Assembly (NCBI GenBank): GCA_014728185.1
Contig: WJMB01000210.1
Location: forward strand, 1 to 27,841
From: Candidatus Coatesiibacteriota bacterium
GTDB lineage: Bacteria > RBG-13-66-14
Direction: 5' to 3'
Length of the DNA: 27,841 bases
Part shown: positions 1-10,400 of the stretch, one piece after another
Position numbering within the stretch: position 1 is the first letter of the stretch
Layout: every line of letters begins with the position of its first letter
Made by a program: the position numbers and the translations under genes
The notes under the pieces: generated by a model
The model's database searches: none
The model's input: the letters and a program-made list of their open reading frames with translations, nothing else
What the model was told of the DNA's origin: nothing

Positions 1-18
1 AGGCAGATGGATGTGGCA

Positions 19-483
19 CTAGATTTCGCCGTCGTTTTTCAGCGACGAGCCCAGGCGCTCGTTGGCGGTGCGCAGTCTGAAGCTGAGCACCTTGGCGACG
101 CGCACGGTTATCTTGAGCGCCACGACGGGATCGACCTCCATCAGTTCGAGGAAGGCGTCGCTGCGCATCACCATCAGAAGACAGTCCGTGGCGGCGATGA
201 CGGTGGCGGAGTGGGGACCGCCGTCGAAGAGGCTCATCTCGCCGAAGAAGTCGCCGGGTCTCAGGACGGCCAGCGTGAGCACCCGGCCCGTCGGCGATTC
301 CTTGACGACACGGACTTCGCCCTCGACGACCAGGTAGAGTCCGCGTCCGGCCATGTTCTCTTCGATGAGCCGGGAACCGGCGCGGTGGCGTTCACGTTCC
401 AGATGCTCGGCGATGAACGCCAGCTCGGCATCCTGAACGGCGTCGAAGAAGTTGAGCTCACGCAGGGCGGTCAGAGCGTCCAC
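19..483 (-). CDS. Single-domain cyclic nucleotide-binding (CRP-like sensor) protein
   Basis: A 154-residue cytoplasmic protein made almost entirely of one cNMP-binding beta-roll. The signature GEMSLFDGGPHSATV lies at residues 81-95, with the typical leading strands before it and a closing helix at about 118-140. No helix-turn-helix or catalytic domain follows, so it cannot act as a CRP-type DNA-binding regulator by itself. It would have to work through a partner. The arginine that holds the cyclic phosphate in CRP (the R of R-S-A) is His91 here, so canonical cAMP binding is doubtful. The start is GTG, chosen because GAGG sits five bases upstream; no ATG fits better. It lies 74 bases downstream of an exported-protein gene on the same strand and may be co-transcribed with it. 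The fold call is firm; the ligand and role are unknown. Confidence 0.85.
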   Translation of the reverse strand: MDALTALRELNFFDAVQDAELAFIAEHLERERHRAGSRLIEENMAGRGLYLVVEGEVRVVKESPTGRVLTLAVLRPGDFFGEMSLFDGGPHSATVIAATDCLLMVMRSDAFLELMEVDPVVALKITVRVAKVLSFRLRTANERLGSSLKNDGEI

Positions 484-557
484 GGGAACCTCGCTGTTCC
501 GGTTAAGTGGATTCCGGTCTCAATCGACTAGCGCTATGCGAAGAGATTGCGGGGGCG

Positions 558-1730
558 TCAGGGCACGGGCGCGAAAGCGAAGCCCAGCTCCAGCTCGGCG
601 GCTTCGATACCGGCGGAGAGTATCAGGCGCACCTCGCCGACGATGGTGTCGTTGTAGCTCAGGTGGGCGGGATCGCCGGGATCGTCGCGACGACGGGTTT
701 GGCCCTCGACCGCCAGGCCCCAGCCGACAACGTCGCCGTCTCCGCCAACCAGCCGGGCGGTGTCCAGGGGGAGTTGCGCGCCCAAGTCGATATCGACCAC
801 GCTGTCGCGTCGGGGCGTCCAGCTTGTGTCGGAGTTGCCGTCGAAGAGCTTTGCGGCGGCGTCGGGAGCGTAGAGGCCGTTGTTGACGCTCAGGCTGAAC
901 GCCGGGGATACCTCACCGGTTCGCGGGTCGAAGAGCAACCAGCGCGCGGATTCGCCGTAGCCGGCCTCACCCGGGTACTCCTCGAGCAGGATCAACCGGC
1001 GTCCGGTACGGCCGCGGACCGGCAGCACCCAGCCAAGGGGAGCGGTGAGCTCTTCGAGGTCGTCCTCGGTCCAGTGCCAGGCCAGCAGGGGCTGAAGATC
1101 CAGGAACTCGTCACTGGCCGGGGCGTGGGGGTGGAGATTGAAGAAGAGGGTCTCGCCGTCGCTGGAGAAGGCGGGATGCTGGCAGCGGGCGCGCAGTTGA
1201 TCCGTCGCGGCGGTGAAACTCCGGCGGGCGAGGGTGTCTCCCTCGGGCAGGCCGTGGACGGCGATCTCGACACTGGGAGTTTCGGGATCGGCCCAGGCCA
1301 GGGCGAGCAGATCGCCGCCGGGTGCCAACGCGACGGCGCCGGGGCCTCGCTCTACGGGAATCGAAACGACGACGCCCGTGGTCCCGGCGGCGTAGTCTTC
1401 CCCCGTGCCGGCGGTGATGGTGAGGAAGCGCTGCTCGAACGCATCTTCTGCGGCATCAAGGGTCAGCCGCTGCTCGAAGGCGGTGTAAAGGCGACCTTCG
1501 ATGACGCCAAGCGGGATCGTCGTGGACGGCAGCTCGCTCAGTGGCGTGTCATCGGCCAGCAGGGCGGATTCGCTCCACTCCGGTCCGGTGAGGGTATAGT
1601 CCACCCCGGCCGCTTCCCAGGTAAGCTCCCGTATCGGCTCCCAGGAGCGCTCCCAGCTCAGGCAGGGATAGTCGGCGCCGAGGGACGCCGCGACGCCGAG
1701 CAGCAACAGGATCACAGCTCGATAACGCAT
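558..1730 (-). CDS. Exported protein with propeller-like middle and discoidin-like C-terminus
   Basis: About 390 residues. The N-terminus MRYRAVILLLLGVAASLGA is a clean signal peptide, so the protein is probably periplasmic or extracellular. Residues 130-275 contain a TolB/WD40-like strand pattern (PAFSSDGETLFF at 187-198). Residues 284-335 contain APDAAAKLFDGNSDTSWTP and DIDLG, the signature seen in discoidin/F5-8C-like or NADase-type glycan-binding modules. An in-frame ATG at 1745 would add five residues. I prefer 1730 because AAGGG lies seven bases before it and the signal peptide then starts directly. It is 35 bases downstream of the small membrane protein gene and probably in the same transcript. 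The likely role is surface or glycan binding; no enzymatic motif is visible. The exact family is uncertain. Confidence 0.75.
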   Translation of the reverse strand: MRYRAVILLLLGVAASLGADYPCLSWERSWEPIRELTWEAAGVDYTLTGPEWSESALLADDTPLSELPSTTIPLGVIEGRLYTAFEQRLTLDAAEDAFEQRFLTITAGTGEDYAAGTTGVVVSIPVERGPGAVALAPGGDLLALAWADPETPSVEIAVHGLPEGDTLARRSFTAATDQLRARCQHPAFSSDGETLFFNLHPHAPASDEFLDLQPLLAWHWTEDDLEELTAPLGWVLPVRGRTGRRLILLEEYPGEAGYGESARWLLFDPRTGEVSPAFSLSVNNGLYAPDAAAKLFDGNSDTSWTPRRDSVVDIDLGAQLPLDTARLVGGDGDVVGWGLAVEGQTRRRDDPGDPAHLSYNDTIVGEVRLILSAGIEAAELELGFAFAPVP

Positions 1731-1765
1731 TCGGGCACCCTTCATTCGCCCTGTGGCGCGGGCGG

Positions 1766-2116
1766 CTAGCGGTTGCGCAGGAACTCGCGCAGCATTTTAT
1801 CCCGCATGGCCAACAGCAGACCGATGATCAGGGGGACGTAGATCAGCCATTCCATCACCGTGGAGAGTACGTATCCTTGGATGCCGAAGAAAACCAGCAG
1901 GTTATCGGCGAAGCCGGCCAGTCCGGCGATGGAGAAGAAGACGTACATGGTGTGGCGCAGCTTGATGAGGGCGATCAGCGAGACGATCAGCAGCACCAGG
2001 GTCAGCCCCAGGGTCAGCCAGGAGAGGATGCCCGAGGCCAGGGCGCCGGCCTCTGAGTAGGCTTCGGCGGCGCCTTCGACGATGCCTTCGCCGATGTCTT
2101 CGGTTCCGTTCGGCAT
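1766..2116 (-). CDS. Small three-helix membrane protein, unknown function
   Basis: A 116-residue protein with an acidic, small-residue N-terminus (1-27) followed by three hydrophobic segments at about 28-51, 56-80 and 85-104, and a basic C-terminus (MRDKMLREFLRNR) that should stay in the cytoplasm by the positive-inside rule. Start ATG at 2116 is supported by AAGGA about six bases upstream. I recognise no family. It is the first gene of a likely minus-strand unit with the exported discoidin-like protein (gap 35 bases) and perhaps the cNMP-binding protein. Real coding is supported by the ribosome binding site, coherent helices and high third-position GC. A function cannot be assigned. Confidence 0.7.
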   Translation of the reverse strand: MPNGTEDIGEGIVEGAAEAYSEAGALASGILSWLTLGLTLVLLIVSLIALIKLRHTMYVFFSIAGLAGFADNLLVFFGIQGYVLSTVMEWLIYVPLIIGLLLAMRDKMLREFLRNR

Positions 2117-2518
2117 TGTTTTCCTTTCTTGAGTAAACGGCTGGATTGCAGGGGAATTGTCGGACCGATCCGCGGTTGATGACGAAAGGTTGGAGACGGT
2201 CGACGAGTTGTTTCACCAGGGGTTGATCTACATAGTAGGAACTACAGATGAATGTGATCGCCTCTGGTATGTTTATGCGACGTTGTCATAAGCCAGTTTC
2301 AGCGCGGCAGTATCTCTATCGGCCCCTTGGTGAACGACGCGGGGCTTTCCAACCGCTGACGGGCTGTTCCGTATCAGGGTCGGAGGAACGGCGGCGAACG
2401 GGGGCTCGCTTCCGCCATCTTGATAAACCTCGCCCCGCGTCTTCGGTTCGTCTTTGCAACATCGTAATGATGCGTGTGTGCGTTGTGCTCATTCCGACGG
2501 GCTTGTCCGCGAAAACCA
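2117..2518. other. Gene-free spacer
   Basis: About 400 bases between the membrane protein gene and the exported 180-residue protein gene. Frames open here on both strands, but none has a ribosome binding site or recognisable protein pattern. I see no convincing terminator hairpin and no RNA gene. The only clear signal is the AAGGA ribosome binding site of the minus-strand gene at its left edge. Confidence 0.5.
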
Positions 2519-3061
2519 TCAGCGTCCCACGGAACCGGCGGCGTTCTCGATACCCTCGAAGACCCGCTTGGACCAGCGGTTGTTGGCGCCGTCCCAGCCG
2601 TCGAGGACGTTCACGGTCCAGCCTTTCCCGACCTCGGCGGCACCGATGACCAGGAAGGCGGCATCCGGGGTATTGACCTGAAAGGGTCCGGCGGCTTCGG
2701 CGGCCTGACGAACCAGAGTCAGCTCGTTCTCGGTGAAGCTGTAACGGTAGCTTATCTCATCGACGGTGCAGAGGTCCTCGTCGACCAGCGCCGCCACGGC
2801 GACCATTTCCTCGGGGCTGTAGAGCGCCACGGCGTAGCCCTGCTGGACAGTCATCATCGATTTACGCTCGACGGCGAAGACCAGCACGCAGCCGCCCGGA
2901 TCCAGATCGGCGGCACCGGCGGCGGCGGCCAGCAACTGCTCGTTGGTGGTGTCGGGATGGGTCGGATCACCGGGATCGGTGGGGGTCAGTGCGGGTCCGG
3001 TCACCGAGGTGGCCAGAGCGGCGAGAACGGTGACGAGCAGGATGGCGAGCGTTTTCTTCAT
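2519..3061 (-). CDS. Exported protein of unknown function
   Basis: A 180-residue protein. MKKTLAILLVTVLAALATS is a typical Sec signal peptide, so the mature protein is exported. It is followed by a Pro/Thr/Asp-rich linker (about 24-40: TPTDPGDPTHPDTT) that looks extracellular, then a compact alpha/beta domain with two Cys residues at about 58 and 97, which could form a disulphide. Start ATG at 3061 has an excellent AAGGAG seven to eight bases upstream. I do not recognise the family; there are no catalytic motifs. It stands alone, with over 400 gene-free bases downstream and over 700 upstream. The gene call is good; the function is unknown. Confidence 0.75.
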   Translation of the reverse strand: MKKTLAILLVTVLAALATSVTGPALTPTDPGDPTHPDTTNEQLLAAAAGAADLDPGGCVLVFAVERKSMMTVQQGYAVALYSPEEMVAVAALVDEDLCTVDEISYRYSFTENELTLVRQAAEAAGPFQVNTPDAAFLVIGAAEVGKGWTVNVLDGWDGANNRWSKRVFEGIENAAGSVGR

Positions 3062-3783
3062 CGGTCTCCTTTGGGTTGGGATGGCGCCGTTGCCGGGCGT
3101 AGCGTCAGAAACTTCGAGTCGTTAAGTAGGCGTGCAGGTTCGCCGACTGGGCAATCCGCGCGATAGACCATGGGCACCCGGCTGTTGTGATTGCCGAACC
3201 CGGCGGGACCTGCAAGCAGCCTTTCAACCAACGGTGAACGCAAACGGACATACCGGCGGCCCGGCGGCCGCCCTCCTTAGTGAGTGCGAGAGATGGTCTT
3301 GAGATATCAATATCCGCTCTGACATGACGCGATCCGGGCTGAAAACAATCGGATGGGATCATACAGCTTGTTCGGACCGGGTTGTGATTGTAACCTGCTG
3401 ATAATACTAGTGTAGTAGCAGATACGCCTGTCATTTTTCAGGCAGTTAATAGTGGCGGCTGTAAGGTGCTGGATTCGTGGATAACCTGCCCTGCCTCGTT
3501 GCCGCCATGAACGTCCACCCTTTTGCACCCGACTCATAACTGCCCCATTATCATGCAACAAGACCGCGCATGCTTGCAGCGGGGCAAGGCAGCGGGAGCT
3601 AAGTCGGGCGCATCCAACCAGCGATCGCCTGCTCGGTGAATCCCTTCGATACACCCTCTTTTGGTCCGATCACGTCCATAATGCCAAACGGATATCATTC
3701 CCAGAGCATTACCAAGTGTTCGGGAACGAGCAATGGTCGCAACCAGGCAGTGTTGTCGCTTTACGCTCGCGCAAGGCCCGGGC
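3062..3783. other. Gene-free region containing a full repeat copy
   Basis: About 720 bases with lower GC than the flanking genes. The right two thirds is a MITE-like repeat (about 3351-3685, listed separately). The part from 3062 to 3350 contains the ribosome binding site of the exported protein gene and nothing else I can support. Open frames in this stretch lack ribosome binding sites and follow the repeat, not a protein pattern. Confidence 0.5.
3351..3685 (-). repeat. MITE-like repeat, copy A (full length)
   Basis: About 335 bases, related along its whole length to the copy at 24439-24760 in the opposite orientation. Its two ends are imperfect inverted repeats. The left end reads GGGATCATACAGCTTGTTCG and then GACC. 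The right end, read on the minus strand, has GGCATTATGGACGTGATCGG and then ACC. Shared internal blocks include GTCTTGTTG, AGTTATGAGTCG, TATCTGCTACTAC and CTGCTGATAAT. No open frame is conserved between copies, so it appears non-coding and would need a transposase acting in trans. Confidence 0.75.
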
Positions 3784-4422
3784 TCAGGCGAAGCGGCCGA
3801 TGAGGTACCACCAGGCGCTGGAGAAGACCATGAACAGGTTGGCGGCCAGCAGCGTCCCGCCGACGTAGTGGCAGACCCGCCAAAGCTTCCAGCGCCGGCG
3901 GACGATCAGCAGCTTGAGAGCGAACAGGGCCAGCCCGACGAAGCCGATGATGGAGTGCCAGAGCACCCGGGCGGTGTTGCCGCGCACCTCGTGGGCCAGC
4001 AGGCAGATGACGGTCAACGCCAGGTAGAGGCCCAGGGTGATCCAGCCGTAGACGTGGTGGGCGCGGCGCAGCTTCTTGCCGCGCTCGGGCTCGCGCCGGG
4101 CCGCTGGTCGCGAGGCGTAGATGACGATCACGGCGCCGAGGGCGGTCAGCATCAGGAGCAGGGCCAGCAGGCTTTTCACGAGCCAGAGCGGCGAGGAGCC
4201 GATGGGCGGCTGCTCGACCTCGACGCCGGCGGGATCTACCCCGGCGAAGCTCAGGCCGTTGGACATGTAGAGCCCGCCGCGGGGGTTCAACGGGCCGCCG
4301 CCGCGGGGTGACTCGTGGCACTCGACACAGTCCAGGTTTTCGGCAGCGGCGTACTCGGGCCGCGCCCCGGCGACGACGGCCAGCAGTGAGACGATCAGCA
4401 GGACGATCATCGTGAGTCTCAT
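3784..4422 (-). CDS. Membrane cytochrome with CxxCH haem motif and His-rich helices
   Basis: A 212-residue membrane protein. Residues 1-20 are a signal peptide or first helix, then C32-V-E-C35-H36 is a c-type haem attachment motif on the outer face. Four further hydrophobic helices lie at about 79-102, 124-143, 155-173 and 186-207. Histidines 122/123, 144, 156 and 185 lie at helix ends, the usual arrangement for b-type haem ligands, so it may hold both c and b haems. It resembles cytochrome b561-type quinone or electron-transfer proteins, but I cannot name the family. Its ATG overlaps the stop of the giant CHAT gene (ATGA at 4422-4419), with GAGG just upstream, so the two are translationally coupled. 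The inferred role is redox sensing or electron transfer at the membrane; it is not proven. Confidence 0.8.
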   Translation of the reverse strand: MRLTMIVLLIVSLLAVVAGARPEYAAAENLDCVECHESPRGGGPLNPRGGLYMSNGLSFAGVDPAGVEVEQPPIGSSPLWLVKSLLALLLMLTALGAVIVIYASRPAARREPERGKKLRRAHHVYGWITLGLYLALTVICLLAHEVRGNTARVLWHSIIGFVGLALFALKLLIVRRRWKLWRVCHYVGGTLLAANLFMVFSSAWWYLIGRFA

Positions 4423-7400
4423 GGCGCCTCGCTCTCCCCTCCGCCCTCGCCGGAGTTATCCGTCGGATCTTCATTTTCGAGGTCCTCGACGATCTGGGTC
4501 TGCTTGACGTCGGCCCGGGTGAACAGGCCCACCGTGGACCAGTAGCTGGGGTGTTCGAACTGCTCCCGGGTCTGGAGCTGGGCCTGGCGCAGGGCGACCA
4601 CGGGGTCTTTGCCGTCGGCCAGGTTGTAGAAGAAGTTGCGCACCAGCACCGCCGTGGTGATGTCGCTGACCCGCAGGAAGGTGGCCAGCACGTTGCGCGA
4701 GCCGGCGAAGAGGAAGGCCCGGGCCAGGGAGAGGAACTCCTGGCCCATCCCGCGCTCGCCGACGGCGGTCTGGCAGGCCGACAGGGCGGTCAGTTCGGCG
4801 TTGAAGCTCTGGCCGATAATCTCCCCGACGGTCAGGCGGCCGTCGTCGTCGGACTTGACGGCGGGGCCGTCCTCACTCGCGGGTTGGGCGAAGAGCAGGG
4901 CGGTGTTGAGGGGGTCGCCGGGGATGATCTCGGTGTGGGTGGCCAGGTGCAGGAGGCGATAATCCGGGGCCTTCTCGCGGAAGAGGCCCTCGGTAGCCTC
5001 CTCCCCCAGATACGGCCCCGCGGCTCCTTCGAAACGCCGCGCGATGCTGTTGGCCTCCTTGGCGGCGAAACGCAGCGGCTCCCGGGGAGTCTCCGGATCG
5101 GCCAGGCTCAGCAGGGAACCCGGGGCGCCGCCGCCCGGGGTGAGGTTGAAGTAGCTGGTCAGGCTGGGAGTGTACTCGAGGTTGAAGTTGTCGATCAGGT
5201 AGCCGTTGGTGTAGTCACCGAAGGGCAGGGCGGCGAAGGGAACCTGGGCCAGCAGTCCGTCGGGGACGATCAATAGGTCGGTGTAACGCGAGAGCTCGAT
5301 GTGCTTGGTGAAGGGCTTCATCACCAGGGCGTAGAGATCGGTGGCGGCCTGTTGCAGCTCACCGAGGTCACCGCGGCGGCTGAGCAGCTCGGAAAGGCGG
5401 CGGACCTGCTCCTCGACGTCCTGGGACTTGCGCAGCACCTGGGAGATGAACAGCGGGGTGATCTCCCAGACGTAGCAGAGCTCGTCGGAGAAGAAGATCA
5501 CGATGGCGGCCTGCTCGTAGCGCAGGTTGTCCATGACGTTCTCGACGGGGAATATCTGGCCGACTACACCGGCGAACTCGGGCCAGCGGTCGATCACCTC
5601 GTCGACGCGGGTATTGTATTCGCCTTGAAGAAGCCCGACCTCGCCCGAACCGCGCATCTTGGCCGAGGCCAGCCGATGAGCCGACTCGCGCACTCCGGTC
5701 AGCGCGGCGTCCAGCTCGGGATTGGAATTACTCAAGTCGGCCCGGGCGAGCTGTTTTTCTCCGACGACGACGCGGTAGACCTCGCTGAGTTCCAGGGCGC
5801 GCAGGTTGTCGCCGAACTGGAAGACCAGGCCGATGGCGTCGGAGAACAGATCATGGGGATCGAGGATCAAGCCCTGGCGCAGGTTGGAGAGTTGGACCTC
5901 GGGCCAGGTCAGCTTGACCAGCTCGATGGCTTCCTCGTAGCCGTCGATGGCCGTGTCGAAATCGCTCTCCTGCACCGCCCGAGCGCGCTGGTGCAGCACT
6001 CGCCAGTAGATGTCGACGCGGTCCAGTCGGCGGGCGCCGTCGGCGGCGGCGTCCAGTTCGTCCTCGACGAGTTCCGGCGAAAGGATGCGGTAGATCCGCG
6101 CCAGGTCGTAGTGGCCCATCACGGTGCGCGGGTTGCCCTCGTCGGCGCCCTCGAGGTAGCGACGATGGTACTCGGCGGCGCCGGGCAGGTCCTCGGTCAG
6201 CTCGGCGATAATCGCCAGGCGGCGCAGATCGGCGTCGATACCGGCCCGGTAGCCGACGGCCTCGTCGATCTCCAGGGCGTTTTGCTGGGCCTTCCGGGCG
6301 GCGGAGTAATCGCCCTCGACCTGGTGGACCAGGGCCAGGTTGGAGTAGGCGGCGGCGATGTCGGTGGCCCGCCCCCCGGCGGTGATTTCATCCAGGGACT
6401 GTCGCTGCTGCTGCTCCAGTCCGCCGGCGAGCAGGGCGTCCTCCAGCGAGGCCTCGGCGTACTCCAGGGCCTGTTCACGATGCAGCAGGCCCAGGTGGGC
6501 CAGGGCGCCGAGGCCCCGGAAGCGTGAGCGCAGCAGGGCTTCGTCGTTTTCCAGCCTCTCCAGAGCGCCGCCGCAGAGCTCCAGGGTGCGGTTGTAATCC
6601 TGGCGCTCCCAGCTCGCCCGCGCCCAGCCGTAGTCGTTCTCCAGCGAGGTCGACCGCCAGCCTTCGACGTCGTAATGGCTGTCGATGATGGCAGCCGCTT
6701 CCTGGTGGTATGCCAAAGCGCTCTCCAGCTCCTTGAGCTCGGTGGAGCAAAGACCCAGCAGGGTCAGCGAACGGGCCCGACCGCGCTCGTCGTCCAGCTC
6801 GGTGTAGGCGTCGCGAGCGGCCAGGGCGCGCGCCGTCGCCGCGGCCGGCTCCTCGAGACGAGAGAGGTAGAGGTTGCCCAGCTCGAGTTGCAGGTCGGCC
6901 CAGGTCTTCAGCCGCTCGAAGCCGTCGGCCAGCCCGGCGGCGCGCTCATAGCTCGCCAGGGCTTCCGGGTAACGGTAGAGCTTATTGAGCAGCACGGCGC
7001 GCTCGGTGTGCAGGGTGATGTAGACGTCGACGAGTTCGGGGCGGCTCTCCGGGCCGATCCCCCGCAGCAGCTCCAGGGCCCGGTCGTTGTACTCCAGGGC
7101 CGTTTCGAGCTCGCCCTGATTGTGGTAGAGGCCGCTGAGGCGTTGCAGGGCGCCGAAGCGGGTTCGATCGTCGTCGGCCTCGTCGTAGACGCGCTCGACG
7201 TATTCCCGGGCGTCGGCCAGTCGATCGGCCCGGTAGTAAGCGTCGGCGGCGGCGTTGTAGAGAGTCAGCTTCTCGTCGTCACGGCCCAGCCGCTCGGCGA
7301 TGGAGGCGGCCTTGACGAACTGCACGGCGGCGGTGGTGTAGAGTTCGGCGTCGCCGTGTAGTTGGGCGTCCTCGTAGTTGGCCTGGGCCGACTTGAAGGT

Positions 7401-10400
7401 CAGCACATAGGTCTGCTCGGCGTACTCGAGGGCGTCGTCCTCGTCGAAACCGGCGAAGCCCACAAGCATCGGTGTGGCCCAAGTCTCGGTTGAAGCGCCG
7501 GAGTCACGGCGGTCGCGCATCGCCAGGCGCAGCGCCTGGGCCGGGGAGTGGGTGGCCCGGTAATCGTTGAAGCGGTCCAGGAAGGCGTTGCGGGCGGCGG
7601 GATCGGCGTTGGGCGGCAGGTAGAGCATCGTGGGCGCGCCGCAGTAGTTCAGGCAGCGTCCCAGCACACCCATCCCCTGCTCCAGATCGGCGCCGGGCTC
7701 GAAGTAGCCGCCACCGTCGTTGAGAGCCAACAGGTTGACGTCCAGATTCAACGCCAGCAGGTCCTTGAAGGTGATCGTCGAACGTTGAAGCTCGTCCACC
7801 TTGGGCAGACCGCCTTCATCATCGTCGACCGAGCCCAGCGGCGGGAAGACGCCGTCACCGACGGGTTCGCGCAACCGAACTCCGAAGAAGAGGGGATCTC
7901 CGCCATCGTGGCGCAGCGCTCCGTCGATTTCGACCATCTCGCGGGCCAAGGCCCGCTGGTTGAGCCCGGCCAGGGTGAGTTCATCCTCGTAGAGCTCGCC
8001 GTCCAGACGGACCCGCCGCGCCGTCGCGGCTTCCACGGTTGACTCGTCGATGCCGGCGCGGGCGACGATGAACAGGGGTTCGTCGCGGCTGACGTTGCGC
8101 ACTCCGAAGGAGAAGGCCAGCTCCGTGGGCGAGGGGGTCATCACCGGCGCGGTTTCGTCGACCAGCGCACCGTCCTCGAAGGGCAGGGCCCCCCAGGGCA
8201 GGCCCCAGAGGGGGCCGTCCGGGGCCAGATAGAGCACCTCGGCGCCGTCGACGACATCGGAGTGGGGTTTCAGCAGGAGCCGGGCGAGTTCGTCGCGGGC
8301 GGGGCCGTCACCGACCAGGGCGGCCTCGACCAGGTCGCGGGCCAGGCCGCGGTCGAGTTCGATCCACTCCGACCGGATCGCCTCTCCATCAAGGGTGGCG
8401 CTCCAGAGGCGCTCACCGGCGAAGAAATAGACCAGCAGCGGCGCGTCGTCACTGAGCACCGTCTGGATGCGCTCCAGGGAGAGGGTGTGCACCCCGGCCA
8501 GTGCCACGACGATCTCGTTCTTGGCGAGCTGGTCCTCGATCTCCCGCCGGTACTCATCGCGAAGCCGGGCCAGTTCTCCGCGCAGCCGCTCGACCTCGTC
8601 CTGGTCCTCATTGGAGGTCGAGAGGCTCAGTTTTGTTAGGCGGTCCAGCAGCGCGGTGATATCGTCCTGATAGACCCGCTCATTGTTGAAGAAGTTGCGG
8701 TCGCGCTCCCGATAGAGGTCCAGCTCGCGCTCACCGAAGAGGGCCGCCAGATAGGCCGCCCGGTAGCGGTCGACCAGGTCCAGGCTCTCCTCGACGGGCA
8801 CCGCGTCGTCTTCCAGGGTCAGCGCCAGCTCGTAGAGGGCGCGGATCTCGGCGTAGTAGACACTCTGCAGGATCGGCTGGGTGCGCTGGGTCAGCTCACG
8901 CTCCACATCGTGCAGGGCGCGATCGAGATAGACCCGCGCGGCGGTGGGCCGGCCGGAGTCCAGGTGGTATTCGGCCAGGCTGCGCCCGATGCGCCAGCTC
9001 AGGCGGTCCAGGTTGAACAGGCGGCTGCGGTCGTAGGCGGTTTCCAGGACACCGACGGCGCGCTCGTCGCCCAGGGCGGCCAGGGCCGCGCCCCGGTTGT
9101 GACCGCAGGTGACCATGGACGCGGCGTCGCCGACGGCCTCGGCGGCCAGTCCGGCGCGGTAGAAGCGTTCCTCGGCGCTCTGCAGGCGCTCCAGCCGGGC
9201 GGCCGGATCGGGTTCGGTCAGGCCCAGGGCGAGCTGGAGCGAGCCCAGGGCGTTGAGGTAGCGGATCGCCTGACCGGATTCGTAGATCTCCTCGAGGCGC
9301 GGGTAGAGGGTCTCCAGCTCGGCGGCCAGACCGACGGCGGCCGTGCGCAGGTCCTGGTGCTCCTCGGGGTCCCCGGGGTCTTCCAGGGCGGGGAAGGCGG
9401 CGCTGTCGGGCAGCTCCTCCAGACGCAGGCGCTCGGCGATGTTGAGGGCCACCTCGGCCAGGTTGGCGAGGGCCAGCAGCTCGCCGCGCAGCACCTCGGC
9501 CTCGCGGCAGGCCTCCATCGATTGCAGATAGTAGCGTGCCGAGGCTTCCAGATCATTGACCTGGTAACTGAGCAGGCCGAGCTGGTTTAGGAACTTGCCG
9601 CGCTCGGCGGCGGCGGCCTGTGAGTCGACGTCGCCGGAAACCTCTTCGTAAAGCTCCAGGCGCTTGCGGTAGGCGGCGATGGCGGCGCGGTAATCGCCCA
9701 TCCGGCGGTGGCAGTTGGCGGCGAAGGTGTAGATGAGCTGCTTCTCGCCGATCAGATCGAAGCCCTGGGTGGCCTTGGCGGCGTCACCGGCCAGGCCGGC
9801 GCTGATGTTGATGTCGAGCAGGCCGCCGGCCTCGGCGCCACCGATCTCGCGGCCCAATTTCTCCAGGGTCTCCATGGCCCGGCCCAGGTAGGCCAGACTC
9901 AGCGGATAGTCCTCGAGGTAGTAGTAGCAGATGCCGATGTTGCGCAGAGGATAGGAAACCTTGGCCCGGGCGGCCACGGCGTAGCGGGCGGCGGTGCGTC
10001 GGCCGTCGGTGGTGGGCAGCTCCAGGGCCCGCCGCTCGAACTCAACGGCCAGGGACTCGTAGCCGACCTTGACCGCCACGAACTCGTTGAGGGCGGTGCG
10101 CCAGTCCTGCATCTCGAAGTAGACCAGGGCTCGACCGTCGGCGCACATCAGCTCGCGCACGGGGTTGCCGGCCTCGGCGTAGAGCTCGGCGGCGCGGTCG
10201 TAATGCTCCAGGGCGCCGGCGAAGTCGTCGATGTGGCGGGCGCAGCGGGCCAGATTGAACTGGAAGCGGGCCTCGAAGGCGGCGTCGTAGGGTCGGGTCA
10301 GGGCGTCCAGACGTCGGCTGTAGAAGCGGTGGGCCACCGAGAGGTTGCCCAACTGGTAGTTGGAGTTGCCCAGGGCCAGCAGGGTGTCGGCGTGGAGGTA

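Noticed and set aside
3062..3350. Possible tRNA or other RNA gene
   Set aside because: No cloverleaf arms or T-loop GGTTCGAAxCC pattern; the hairpins present are short and unconnected.
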